Assembly: GCA_036365145.1 (NCBI GenBank)
Contig: JAEOAD010000015.1
Coordinates: 9,107,501 to 9,171,500, forward strand
Source of the DNA: Orientallactaga sibirica
Taxonomy: Eukaryota; Chordata; Mammalia; Rodentia; Dipodidae
Length of the DNA stretch: 64,000 bases
Direction: 5' to 3'
Part shown: positions 12,556 through 23,545 of the stretch, piece after piece
How the letters are laid out: the number at the start of each line of letters is the position of its first letter
How positions within the stretch are numbered: the stretch's first letter is position 1
Program-made: the position numbers and the translations under genes
Notes under the pieces: generated by a model
Database searches by the model: none
What the model saw: only the letters and a program-made list of their open reading frames with translations
Told to the model about the DNA's origin: nothing

Positions 12556-13084
12556 ATTAATGTATTTATTTTTAGAGAGAGAGAGAGAGAGAAGAATTGG
12601 CACACCAGGGCCTTAACCACTGAAATCAAACTCCAGATCCTTTTTTTTTTTTTAAGTTTTTTTTTTATTATTTTTTATTTATTTTTGGAGGAGAGACAGA
12701 GAGAGATAGACAGACAGGGAGAGGGAGACAGAAATTGGCGTGCCAGCAGTCTCTCAGCTGCTGAGAACAAAATCCAGATGCGTGCACCCCTTGTGCGTAA
12801 GTGCCGCATTGCGCCCTTGCCTCACTTTGCATCTGGCTAAACGTGGGACCTGGAGATTGGAACCGCTGGACATTGGAACCAGCATTCTTAGGCTTAGCAG
12901 GCAGGCGCCTTAGCTGCTAAGCCATCTCTCCAGCCCTCCAGATCCTTTTGTCACTTAGTGGGCATGTGCGACCTTGCTCTTGCCTCACCTTTGTGCACCT
13001 GGCTTATGTGGGATCTGGAGAGTATAACATGGGTCCTTAGGCTTCACAGACAAAAGCCTGAACCACTAAGCCATCTCTCCAGCT
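12556..13084 (-). repeat. Dip-type SINE (long form), minus, split by another Dip
   Basis: The outer copy starts at the GAGAGA tract (12575-12593), breaks at 12640, and resumes at 12946 with TTTTGTCACTTAGTGGGCATG through CTAAGCCATCTCTCCAGC. It carries the CACTTAGTGGGCATGTGCGA segment that is absent from the short Dip form. Confidence 0.88.
12641..12935 (-). repeat. Dip-type SINE (long form), minus, nested, with TSD
   Basis: CTCCAGATCC at 12631-12640 is repeated exactly at 12936-12945 around a full copy with a T-rich tail side, CAGACAGGGAGAGGGAGACAG, GCCGCATTGCGCCCTTGCC and CTAAGCCATCTCTCCAGCC. It contains a small internal duplication (GGAACCGCTGGACATTGGAACC). Confidence 0.93.
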
Positions 13085-13722
13085 GTGATTGATTTTTTTT
13101 AAATAAAAAGTTTATATTCTTATACCCCTGTCTCCCACTCCAATTCTGATAAGGGTCTTCTTTTGTGGGGGTTATTAGTATTTATTGTGTGGACCAAAAG
13201 ACCTTAGTCAGTCTCTGCAGGGTGCAGGGCTATTCCCACCCACCCTGAGGCCCTGAGGCTCTGGAGGTCTCTTCTGGTGAGGTTTGACTAAGTATTTTGT
13301 CTGTGGCTGTCTCCCTGGAACATGTTTCCAGGCTAGGTGTGAGAGCGGTGTTGCTGTCACTGCTTCCTGTGCAATGATTTCTGGGCCCAGGCAGATGAGG
13401 TGGAGGTGACCCATTATCTCATGTAAGATAGTTCTCTCTTCTTGATGTATTGATGTATCCTCTTTCTCCCCAGTAAACTCCACCAACTGTAAGATAGAGC
13501 AGATTCTCTAACCAAAAGTGAGAGCAGCTTGAATTGAAGAAGATAAATATACTTATTAGTGAGACTTACTGATGTTTATGCCCACTCTTAGTTAAAGGGA
13601 ACTGGAGTTTCTCTCTGCAACCTATTGGTTTCCTGGTCTAGGGAATCTGGCTTGGTTCCCAGAACTAGATATGAATTTTCCTCCATTGTCCTTCCTTCCC
13701 CTACAACCTTTCCACCCACTTT

Positions 13723-13805
13723 TCTTTCTCTTCTTTCTTTTCTTTCTTTCTACTTCTTTCTCTCTCTTTCTTTTCTTTTCTTTTCTTTCTTTCTTTCTTT
13801 CTTTA
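13723..13805. repeat. (TTTC)n pyrimidine microsatellite
   Basis: About 80 bases of almost pure C/T on the plus strand, variations of TTTC. It adjoins the A/T-rich tail side of the Dip SINE that follows and probably grew from it. Confidence 0.95.
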
Positions 13806-14035
13806 ATTTTTGAGAGAGACAGAGAGAGAAAGGGAGAGAGAGATAGAGAATGGGCACACCAGTGGCCTCAGCTGCTGTGAACTCCAGACACGTGTGCCCC
13901 CTTGTGGGCAAGTGCAGCATTGCGCCCTTGCATCACTTTTTGTGTCTGGTTAAACATGGGACCTAGAGAATGGAACAGGTATTCCTAGGCTTGGCAGGCA
14001 GATATCTTAACTGCTAAGCCATCTCTCCAGCCCTT
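13806..14035 (-). repeat. Dip-type SINE (long form), minus
   Basis: GAGAGAGACAGAGAGAG tract, GTGGGCAAGTGCAGCATTGC (long-form segment), CTAAGCCATCTCTCCAGCCC head. Confidence 0.92.
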
Positions 14036-14686
14036 ATTTTCTCAACTTGTTATTGAGTAGCCCTTCCTCCAGTCCCTACCTATTCCCCCTTTTTTCCTAG
14101 CTTCATAGTAGTACAATGTCCATACTGTTCATACTTATGGCATATAATTAATTGGAGCTGGTCCAGATTAGGAAGTACATATAAGAGAGAACATGTGGTG
14201 TTTGTCTTTCTTAGTTGGTGTGACATTGCTTATCATGATTTTTTCTAAGTTCATATCCATTTTCTTTAAAATTTTATTATATCATTTTTCCTTACCACTG
14301 AGTAGAATTCCACTGGATATATGAACCACATATTCAACAACCATTCATTTGTTGATGAGAATCTGAGCTGCTTCCAATTCCTGGCTATTGTGAACAGAGC
14401 AGCGGTAAAAATGGATGAGCATGTGTCTGTAGTTCATAAAAGAATGTTTAGGGTATAGTGGGATCTAATGGTAGTTCTATTTTAAGCATTATTCTTCATA
14501 ATTGCTGGACAAGTTTGCACTCCCACCAGCAATGTATGAGGGTTTCTCTTTCCCACACCAGCATGTGCTGTCATTTGATTATTTGATGGTTGCCATTCTG
14601 ACTGTTGTGAGATGAAGTGTCATAGTTGTTTTAATTTGAAATTTAATTTAATTTCCCTGATTAGTATCTCATTAGATGTTTAACTG

Positions 14687-14822
14687 CCCTCTAGCCACTG
14701 CAAAAGAACTCCAAATGCATGTGCCACTATGTGCATGTGGCTTATGTGGGTTCTGGGGAACCAAATTTAGATCCTTAGGCTTTGCATGTAAATGCCTTAA
14801 ATGCTAGTCCATTTCTCCAGCC
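14687..14822 (-). repeat. Dip-type SINE fragment, minus, inside L1-B
   Basis: CTCTAGCCACTGCAAAAGAACTCC to CCATTTCTCCAGCCC. The A-rich 3' end and GAGAGA tract are missing. Confidence 0.85.
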
Positions 14823-15338
14823 CAGAGTTTCAGTTTTATATTGATATGCTTGATCCATTTGGATTTGATTTTTGTGCAAGGTGAGATGAGGGGGTTCAAA
14901 TTTAATCTTCTATGTGTAGCTATCCAATTTCTCCAGCACCATTTGCTGATGATGCTATCTTAGCTCTAGGAAGCATTTTTGGTGCCTTTGTTGAAGATCA
15001 GGTATCTGTAGTTACTTAAATTCATAAGTGGAACTTCAATTCTTTTCCATTGATCTGTGTCCCTGTTTTTGTGTCAGTACAATGCTGTTTTTATTACTGA
15101 GGCCTATGATATATCTTGAAATAAGGTATGGTGATACCATTTGAGGTGTTCCTTTTGCTAAGTACATTTTTGGCTATTCTAAGCCTTTGGTACTTCCATA
15201 TGAATTTGGGTACTGTTTTTCCTAACTGTGAAGAACATTGTGGGGAGTTTCAGTGAGATTGCATTGAATCTATATATTACTTTTGGTAGATTGGCCATTT
15301 CAACAAGATTAATTCTCATAATTCATGTGCATGGGAGA

Positions 15339-16784
15339 TGTGGCAGTCAGCTTCACATTGCTGGCAGAAAACACCCAAATAAGAGCAGCTTGTGGGAAAA
15401 AGTTTTTTTTTTATTTGTTTGTTTTTTTGTTTTGTTTTACATACTCAAGGGGAAGCTCCATGAGGCAGGGGGAAAGTGCTAGCATGATCAGAGGGTGGAC
15501 ATCACTGCCTGGCTAACATCAGATGGACAACAGCAACTAACCAGTGTCAAGTCTCCAAGTCCAATAATTCTAACAAGCAACAAGTCTCTGGAGTTCTAAC
15601 TCCATCCCTCCAGCCAGGATGCTCACAGTCTCAGAAAACGTCATCTAGTGCCAGCAGCTGTCCTTAGCAGCCATTCTTGGCAGCCATTCCATAGTTCTGG
15701 CATCTTCACTGCATCTCCTCTGCAACCCATGGTTCATCCTCATGGCTCCATCATGTCTCCATGCAGGTAATCCAACAATCCTCTTTCACAATGCTCATGG
15801 CCATTTTCAAAATACAAGACTGTGTTGCAAATAAATGACTCTCTCTTTCCTGTTTTCCTTATATTCCATAATACCAGGTAGGCTACCAACTTCTTAATCC
15901 AGAGGGGAATAAAGCAGAATTTGAAGAAGAGGACACTCCTTTAGCATTCAGGCCTCTTCAAAAGAGCCTGCATTCTTCCTGTTGTCCCACTGCAGGTCAG
16001 CTGGTCCAATCTCAAAGGTTGTAATCTCTCATACAATTGCAGCTGAATGGGCAGAAGTTTTGGCCCAAAGATTTCTTTCTGTGCCATGTCCTTCTGCTCA
16101 CATCAATCTATTCTATGAAATGCAACCCTGCATGAGTTCTCAAGATGGAGGCAGGCAGAGTTCTGCAAGCCCCTCACACAAACTGTTTCTAGCCCAGTGC
16201 AGGTAAAGCTCTTTCTCATCCTCATAAACCTCACAGTCCACAGTTACTGCAATCAGGTCCTTCAACTCTGACCAGAATAGTCCATCAAGCTATATTTACA
16301 GACTGCAAGATGTCTCTTAGGCCATCATTTCAAATCCATCCACATTTCTTCTGCAAAGCAGTTCCAAATAGCCAAATCCATGCAGTCAGGTTTCTAGCAG
16401 CAATAATCCTCTGGTACCAACTTTACTATTGCAGTCAGGTTCACATTCCCAGCCGAAAAAAACCCTACCAAGAGCAGCTGTGGGAAAATAAGGTGTATTT
16501 GGCTTATAGACTCAACAGGAACCTCCATGAGGCAGGGGAAAACAATGGCATGAGATGAGCAGAAGGTGGACATCACCTCCTGGCCAACATCAGATGGACA
16601 ACAGCAACAGGAAAGTGTGCCAAACACTGCCAAGAGGAAGCTGGCTATTATACCCATAAGCCCACCCCCAACAATACACTGCCTCTAGGAGGTGTTAATT
16701 CCCAAATTGCCATCTGCTGGGTACCTAGCCTTCAGACTATTTAAGTTTATGAGGGACACTTGAATTGAATTTTAAACCACCACA
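15339..16784 (-). mobile_element. MaLR-like LTR retrotransposon with two LTRs, minus
   Basis: The left edge TGTGGCAGTCAGCTTCAC and the similar text at about 16430 (GCAGTCAGGTTCACATTCC) are the ends of two reversed LTRs. The right one runs to ACCACCACA at 16784. Both share ACCAAGAGCAGC, CTCCATGAGGCAGGGG, GGTGGACATCAC and CATCAGATGGACAACAGC. The same LTR occurs in plus orientation as a solo copy at 31080-31429. The left LTR is truncated (to about 15540) and the roughly 0.9 kb between has no coding capacity. This fits non-autonomous ERVL-MaLR elements (ORR1/MT type), whose LTRs end in a similar AATAAA...TTGGT...CAGCAAT tail. The L1-B sequence continues on both sides. The flanks GGAGA and GGAAT only partly agree as a 5-bp duplication. 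Confidence 0.72.
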
Positions 16785-18279
16785 GGAATCACACCATTTT
16801 TCTCATATCTCCTTCCAGTTCTTCAATGTTTTTATGTTTTCATTGTATAGGTCTTTTGTTCCCTTGTTCAGGAAGATTACAAGCTGTTTAGTTTTTGGTG
16901 TGGCTATTGTAAATGAGAAAGCTTCTTTAATTTATTTTTTCCATATTATTTTCATTAATTTATATGAAGTTTACTGATGTTTGTGTGTTGATATTTTATC
17001 CTGCCACTTTGGTGGAGGATTTTTGGTTCTTTTATATGTAGATTCCTGTAATGTATGAATAGGGCTAGTTTGACTTCTTCCTTTCCAATTTGTGTCTCTT
17101 ACTTATTTCTCTTGCCATATTGCTCGGCTTAAGATTTAAGCACTATGTTGAAAAGCAGTGGTAAGAGTGAGAACCTGTGTCTAGTTCTAGATCTGGATGG
17201 GACTACTTCAAGTTTTTCCCCATTTATTTGATATAGGATTTAGATCTGTTATATATTACCTTTATTAGGTTGAGATATGATTCCTCCATCCCTGTTTTCC
17301 CCACTGTCAAGTAATCATGAAGGTAGGTTGAATTTTTGTTGAAGACCATTTCTGATTCTATTGAGATATTCATGCAGGTCCTAACTTTAAGTGTATTAAT
17401 CTGATGTATTAAGTTCATTGATTACACAACTCATTGCTTGTTGAATAGAAGATTGTTTAGTTTCCATGTGATGGTGTGTTTTCTGTTGTTTCTCTTGTGG
17501 TTGATTTCTACCTTTAAAACATTGTGGTTAGATATAATGCAGGAAGTCATATCAATTTTCCTAAATTTGTGGAGGCTTGCTTTGTGCCATAATATATGGT
17601 CAATTGTTGAGAAGGTTCCATGAGCTGCTGAGAAGAATGTGTATTCTGTGGATTTGGAGTGAAATGTTGTATAGATATCTGTTATATATAGTAAGTATAG
17701 TATTGCTAAGTTCCATTATTTCCCTGTTAATTATCTGCTTGGATGATCTATTTAGGTGATAGGGGAACACTTAAATACCCTACTATGATACTATTGGGAT
17801 TTATTTTGATTTGTTTTCAAGTAAGTTTTGCTTTACAAAATGTGGTGCACCTGTGTTTGGTACATATAAATTTATAACTATAATGTGCTTTTGTTTTATC
17901 TTTGCCTTGATGAGTAAAAAGGTGGTGTTCTTTGTCTGTTTTGATTTACTTTTTAATTTTGAAGTCTGTTTTTTTAGATACTAGTATAACTACATCCACT
18001 TGTTTCTTATTCCCATTTGCTTGGAAAAAATACGTTTTAATCCTTTCACTTTGAGGTGGTGCCAGTCCTTAATGGAGAGGTGGGTTTCTTGAAGACAGCA
18101 TATGAATGGATCTACTTTTCTGATCCATATGGTCAACCTGTGTTTTTTGATTGGGGAGTTTAGATCATTAATGTTTAGAGTTATACCTGTGAGGCTTGAG
18201 TTAATCTCTCCCATGCTGAAGGCTTTGTGTGGTATGGTTCTTTTTTGAGCTTTGAACATTTAAAAGTGTGCTCTAGTTT

Positions 18280-19536
18280 TGGTTATCGTATATTCCCTCC
18301 TATAGGTTCTAGAGGTTGTTATTTGATTCTTCTATATGGAGTATTCCCTGAAGTATTCTCTGTAGGGTTGGCTTTGTCCTCATATAATCATAGAGCTGGC
18401 TTTTATCATGAAAAGTTTTTCTTTCTCTTTCTATTATGAGGGATACTTTTGCTGGGTTCAGTAGTTTGGAATATAAGCCATAGCTTTTTAAATTTTATTT
18501 TAATTTGTAGTGTTCCATTCCAAGATCTTCTGGCTTTTAGTGTTTCCAATGAAATATCAGATCTCACTCTGATGAACTTCCCTTTGTATATTATGAGCTA
18601 TGTATCTCTTTCTGCCTTTAGCCCTCTCTTGTTTTCATTGTTTAGTGCTTTAATTATGATGTTTCATGAAGATTTTCTTCTTTGGCCTGTCAGTTTGGAG
18701 TACTTTGAGGTTCTTGTATCTGCATAAGTCTCTCTTTTGGAAGAGTAGTAAATTTTTCTTCAATAGTTTTGTTAATTTTTGATGTTCTTTTTACCTTTTG
18801 CCTGAATATCTTCCCCTTCTGTTTAACCATGATTCAGAAAATTGGTCTTTTCAAAGTATCCTACAATTCCTTAAATTCTGTTGACATTTTTTTGTACTTT
18901 TCATAGTTTTAGGACTCCTGATCAATTTCCTCTGTGTTTTCTCCAAGGTCTGAGGTTATGTCCTCCACATGATCTAAACTGCTAGTGACGTATTCAAGGG
19001 GGGGCTGTTTTAAAAGATCTATTTTGTTTTGTTTTGTTTTGTTTTCTGTTGATTTATATTCATCATCTTCATCCCTTTACTGAGTTCCAATTTCAGGTGA
19101 TGGTTAATTTTCTTGATGTTTCTGGAAATTCATTCTTGCATTTGGCCATGTCTTCATTAAGGTTAACCATCTGATTGTTGAGTTCATCTATTTGTTGACG
19201 CACCTTAATTAGATTATTTTTCTTTTAGGGTCTCTCTGATTCTCTTCAATTATGTTAAGACTATTGAAGAGAGCTACTTCTTTGTAATTGATGATTATGT
19301 TGCATTTCAGTTATGCAATTATTGGTTTCTGGATAGTTTGCTTCCAGTTATGCTTTCCATTTGGTTATGGTCTCATTAACTTTGTTTAAGAAGCTTATTG
19401 TGCTTTCATCTGGGGATTCTATGTCTGGTATATTCTCCATGTTATCATTGGAGATTTCCATAATGGGGATAAGCATTCTTGGTGGAGATCTCTTGACTTG
19501 TTCTGTCTCTCTATTTTTCCATTGAGGTTTGCCCAT
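18280..19536 (-). pseudogene. L1-B ORF1 remnant (RNA-binding chaperone)
   Basis: ORF1 of L1 encodes a trimeric coiled-coil RNA-binding protein that packages L1 RNA. The N-terminus is readable from the ATG at 19536 on the minus strand as MGKPQWKNRE and continues for about 60 codons. This resembles the N-terminus of the L1-E ORF1 (MGRPQKKRN). The C-terminal domain is visible only as degraded text at about 18290-18470 (plus-strand TTCCCTGAAGTATTCTCTGTAG, also present in L1-E at 54417-54440). Multiple stops break the middle. The start is chosen by position and by analogy to L1-E. Confidence 0.7.
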
Positions 19537-20846
19537 TTTCGTGTAGATGTCTTGTGTTGTTATGGATATAGCAAACGGTGACTATAGTGGGATCTTTAAA
19601 GAGTTTTGGTGATAGAAGTGGTTTGATGTTATAATGGCAGGTTTTGATTGGATACTTTTGGGTGTGGACATGGATTTCTGTTTGTGTAGTGTCCCTTAGC
19701 AGTTCTAGGTAAGATCCTTGGAGGCCTGGTGAAGTCAGTAGCTGAGCACAGTGTTGTTCACCCTGTGCTACGTACTGATTGGTCCTTGGTTGTGGGAATG
19801 GCTGCAGCAGCTGGTGATAGGATCAGAGGAAGAAGAGAGAGAGAGAGAGAGCTACAACTCATAAGGCTGGGCTTTAATCAGGGGGTATAACATGTTGTCT
19901 GGCTCACATGGCTTTGTGGGTGGCCTGGGATTCTAGTCCCATCCTGAATTCGCTGAACTCATGGAGTGTGCACAAGGCACTTGTGCTTTGGTGAGAACTC
20001 ATTTGCATGCATGGGTCAAACATGACTCTAGCTTGTACAAGATCTTGTTGGTTTATTGGGTAGTGTGTGATTCAGAAAGATTACCTGCTTGTGGGTTCCA
20101 ATAGGACAGTGTTTGGTGGTGTGGCAGCCTTAGCCTCAGTGACCTGACTTTATAGTTTGTGAAGTTGCTTGTTAGTGAGCATCAGGGTATGGTGATCCTA
20201 GCACACTCCAACCACCCAACATTATGAAGGTCAGGGAGAACTTAAGCCTACAAGTCCTCTCCTGTATCATATTCATGGAGCTCAGGGCAGTATACCTAGT
20301 TGTGTGGAAATTGGGCTACTCCCCAGGGCATGTGAGTGCCCCAGATATTTGCCTATGTCCAAGCAATGCAGGCCACCCTCCACACATGCCTGCCATCTTG
20401 TACATGGGTCTGCAATCTTCTGTGCCCTCCATGTGTGCCTGCCACCTCTTGTGTGAAGACTGGGGGACTTTCAGTGTGGGTGATCCTCCAGCCCTACCCT
20501 TCCTAAGGAGGCAGGGAAACAGACCACCTGTGTGTGTATGTGGAGCTCAGGTCACTTGCACACATATGTGCATGCCCAATCCCTGCTCCCCAGCTGTGTG
20601 CGCATGTTGTCTGATATCTGGGGTGGTCTCTCAGCTAAGAGGAAGGCCAAAAGGCTACTCATCAACCCGCCCTCCCACTAGTATTAGGTCTGGGTATCCA
20701 GCTGAGTGCCATAGTGTATTAGAATCTGGCAGATTCCCAGATGTGCACTCCCATGTCCACCCATTGGGGGGACCCCTATAGGCTGGAGCCCCAAGACCTT
20801 GCCTCCTTTCTCCTCTGAAGTTCTAGCATGGTTAGGAGTCCCCAAT
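19537..20846 (-). promoter_or_regulatory. L1-B 5'UTR (internal promoter region)
   Basis: It lies directly upstream of the ORF1 start and is richer in GC than the L1 body. It carries a GAGAGA run at 19833-19850 and two imperfect copies of a TGCCTGCCATCTTGT-like unit (20388 and 20437). It lacks the approximately 55-bp monomers seen in the L1-E 5'UTR. L1 5'UTRs normally contain an internal RNA polymerase II promoter; activity here is inferred from position only. A 185-codon open frame on the plus strand (20224-20781) has no recognisable family and is treated as chance. Confidence 0.6.
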
Positions 20847-21014
20847 CTTGGCAGAAGTCCCCCTGAGTATTTCTTATTTCCATTTGCTTGGAATATATTT
20901 TCCCATCCATTGACTTTAAGGTAGAATCTATCATTATTGGTAAGCTGTTTTTCAAGTAGGCAGCAACTGGAACAATTCATTTTTCTTTTTCTTTTTCTTT
21001 TCTTTTTTTTTTTT

Positions 21015-21173
21015 CTTTAATTTTTTTTTTTTTTTTTGAGGTAGGGTCTCACTCTAGCTCAGGCTGACCTGGAATTCACTATGTAGTCTCAGGGTGGCCT
21101 CGAACTCACGGCAATCCTCCTACCTCTGCCTCTCGAGTGCTGGGATTAAAGGCGTGCACCACCACGCCTGGCT
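21015..21173 (-). repeat. B1 SINE, minus, full length
   Basis: Poly(T), GAGGTAGGGTCTCACTCTAG through GGGATTAAAGGCGTGCACCA and CACGCCTGGCTC. It is one of the best-preserved copies in the window. Confidence 0.95.
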
Positions 21174-21183
21174 CATTTTTCTT

Positions 21184-21411
21184 TTTTAAAAAAGATTTTA
21201 TTTTTATTTATTTTAGTAGTGACAGAGAGAGAGAGGGAGAGAGAGAGAGAAAGAGTGAGAATGGGTGAGCCAGGGCCTCTAGCCCCTGCAAACGAACTCC
21301 AGACACATGTACCACCATGTGCATCTGGCTTACGTGGGACGTGAAGAATTGAACCAGGGTCTTTAGGCTTCGCAGGCATGCACCTTAACTGCTAAGCCAT
21401 CTCTCCAGCCC
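21184..21411 (-). repeat. Dip-type SINE (short form), minus
   Basis: AAAAGATTTTATTTTTATTT tail side, GAGAGAGAGGGAGAGAG, GCAAACGAACTCCAGACACA, and CTAAGCCATCTCTCCAGCCC. It lies 10 bases from a B1, which suggests repeated use of one A/T-rich target. Confidence 0.93.
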
Positions 21412-22415
21412 TTGATTCATTTTTCTAATCCAACTTCTTAACCAGTGTCTTTTTATTGGGGCATTCAGTCCATTGATGTTTACAGTTATAACTGTGAAGT
21501 GTGAATTAATCCCTGTTTAGCTGGAGGCTTTGTGGAGTTTGGTGTTATCTTGAACTTTATATATTTTCATGTTTGCTTTACTTTTGGTTGTTATGTTTCT
21601 CTCCCAGAGAGTCTTGGGTGTGATTGTTCATCTTTTCAGATTGGACTATTCTGTATAATATTCTCTATAGAATTGATTTTATCATGGGAATTTTTACTTT
21701 CATCTTCTATAATGAGGGATGATTTTGCTGAGTATAGAATTTGAGGTTTGCAACCAAGGACTCTTAGAATTTAAAATACGCATTCCATTCTCTTCTGGCT
21801 CTTATAGTCTTCATTGAAAATCAGAAGTAATTCTAATGGGCTCACCTTTGTATGTATCAAGCTATTTTTCTCTTGCAGCTTTTAAAAACCCTTTATTTGT
21901 TTTGAGGGTTGAGAGTTTTAACTACAATGTGACACAAAGAATTTCTTCTTCTTTGGTTCTCTGTGTTTGGTGTTCTGTGTACCTCTTGTTCTTTGATGGG
22001 GCTCTCTATTGTGAGGTAAGGGAAATTTTCTTCAATAATTTTTTCAAGATGTTCTTTATGCCTTTGATCTATATTTCTTCCCCTTCTTGTATGCCAATTA
22101 TATGAATATTTGGGCTATATCTTCTGTATTGTCCTCAAGTTCTAATTGTCTATCTTCCATATGGCATGCTCTGTTAGTAAGACTTTCTTGGGAGCCTTTA
22201 AAAGACATTCTTTCATATTCTGTTGTCTATTCATTTTTTTGTCATCACTATCTCTTTGTGGAGTTCCAATTTTGTTTCTTGATTAGACTTTCTTGTTCTT
22301 TGTTCATTCCTGAATTCATTGCTGCATTTGATTATATCCTAATTGGGTTTATTCTACTACCCATTGAGATCACCCTTTTGTTGATTCCTGACTTCCTTGA
22401 AGAGAAAAATAACAA

Positions 22416-22916
22416 ATGCATATGACTGCAATCTTTCCAACACAGTGACAGCATATTAAACAATATATACAGTATGATTCTGAAGAAATGTAATACAGTT
22501 GTCAACATTTTTAATATCAATAATATTTTTAAATTAATATGCTACATATCTAATGAGATATATGGTAGATTTATATTGATGACATTGATGAAAAGAAATT
22601 AGATAACAAGAAAGCAACAAGCAGATTTCATAAGCAAAAGCCATAAAAGTATATACATTATTATTAAAATAGAATATGAAAAAATAGCAGAATTAATAAC
22701 AGATTTATAAAGCCACAGTTAAATTACTGAACCAGAAAATTAGACCCAGGAACTTTTGTAGAAGATGGTTACAAGGATAAAAGAATAGAAAAAAGTAGTG
22801 AATAAATGTAGAAGACAAAATATCAAACATTATCTAAGTATTACAAGAGTATAAAAAGACAGAGGAATAAATATATTTATCACACACAAGGAGTTTTTAG
22901 ATTGAAAACCATGAAC
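22416..22916. other. Unassigned AT-rich sequence
   Basis: Nothing recognised. Confidence 0.4.
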
Positions 22917-22997
22917 TCTGGAGACATGGCATGTAGCTTAATGGTAGAACACTTGCATAGCAAGAATAATCTCAGCTCATCCTCAGCACTACAAAAC
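22917..22997 (+). repeat. ID-like SINE (tRNA-Ala/BC1 related), plus
   Basis: GTAGCTTAATGGTAGAACAC, TTGCATAGCAAGAATAATC and CCTCAGCACTACAAAAC match the order of the ID element: box A, the anticodon-side TAGCAAG, the CCCAGC-like end and an A-rich tail. It is diverged. It is the only clear ID copy seen here. Confidence 0.75.
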
Positions 22998-23180
22998 AAA
23001 GGAAAAATATATTAAGGTGAATAAAGTATAAAATTCTGTAGATAAAGAAATATTCTCATAATATTCTAGATGTTTCCAATTGTGTAATTATGAATATGTG
23101 CTATTTTAAGCTTCTAGGTTTATAGAAATTGATTATATAGTAATAAAAAAGCACTGATCACCCATCTCCCCTTGGATACT
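22998..23180. other. Unassigned AT-rich sequence
   Basis: Nothing recognised. Confidence 0.4.
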
Positions 23181-23545
23181 CCTTGTATCAGAAACTTTCT
23201 TGTTGTTGGGACAATATACATGAGCAGAGTTGGCTATGGAAGGGAAGGGTTTATTTCAGCTTTATAATTTCAGAAGGTAGAGTCCACAATGGTGAGCAAA
23301 AAATGGATAAGAACAAGAAGTCTGCTCACATCATCACACTAGCATGGTCGAAGTAGAAAGCAATGAATGCTGTGCTCATCTAACTATGTCCTTTCAGGAC
23401 CCACAGTCCATAAAATGTTGCCACATACAGTAAAGGTGGATATTCCAACTTCAATTAATCTAACTTAGAAAATCCCTAACAGACATATCAAAATATTTGT
23501 TTCCATCCTATCTTAAATCCTGTCAACTTGACAGCCAGATTCCTT
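23181..23545 (-). mobile_element. MaLR (ORR1/MT-like) LTR, minus
   Basis: The text CTTGTTGTTGGGACAATATAC then GGAAGGGAAGGGTTTATTTC is the reverse of the usual 3' end of MT/ORR1 LTRs (AATAAACCCTTTC...). The element ends towards GTCAACTTGACAGCCAG, the reverse of a conserved internal CTGTCAAGTTGAC motif. No coding capacity. Subfamily not resolved. Confidence 0.65.

Larger units (their letters stand above)
14250..18230 (-). pseudogene. L1-B ORF2 remnant (endonuclease-reverse transcriptase)
   Basis: ORF2 of L1 encodes an APE-like endonuclease and reverse transcriptase that copy L1 RNA at the nicked target. The N-terminal endonuclease text is readable on the minus strand within 17990-18259. It includes INDLNSPIKKHRL and CCLQETH, so the catalytic Glu of the QETH motif is kept. 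RT pieces are readable at 17224-17418 (the ISIESE block, where the family has [10 protein letters not shown]). The F-A-D-D metal-binding segment has decayed: around 17060-17090 the frame reads LALFIHYRN, so both catalytic Asp residues are gone. Stops and frameshifts are frequent, and a MaLR element and a SINE fragment interrupt the frame. The C-terminal part lies near 14250-14600. This is a pseudogene without doubt. The end coordinates are approximate because no frame runs through. Confidence 0.82.
13088..20846 (-). mobile_element. Long L1 element (L1-B), minus strand, broken
   Basis: In minus-strand order: 5'UTR (20846-19537), ORF1 remnant (19536-about 18280), ORF2 remnant (about 18230-14250) and 3'UTR ending near 13088 at a T-rich stretch (TTTTTTTTAAATAAAAAG read on plus). 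It is interrupted by a two-LTR MaLR-like element (15339-16784), a Dip fragment (14687-14822), a Dip (13806-14035) and a pyrimidine microsatellite. This is an autonomous-type L1 architecture. The copy cannot be functional because frames are broken and the RT active site is lost. Confidence 0.85.
20855..22415 (-). mobile_element. L1-C 5' half (ORF1 plus endonuclease start), minus
   Basis: Reading leftwards, ORF1 text covers about 22410-21560. An ORF1-to-ORF2 spacer and the beginning of the endonuclease follow at about 21540-20860, including the minus-strand segment LKVNGWENIFQANG, which matches the post-QETH part of L1 endonuclease. It stops at about 20855, where the L1-B 5'UTR begins. A B1 (21015-21173) and a Dip (21184-21411) are inserted. 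All frames are broken. Confidence 0.72.

Noticed and set aside
20224..20781. 185-codon open frame on the plus strand
   Set aside because: It lies antisense in the L1-B 5'UTR, has odd Cys/Pro-rich composition with no domain, and is explained by GC-rich sequence with few stop codons.
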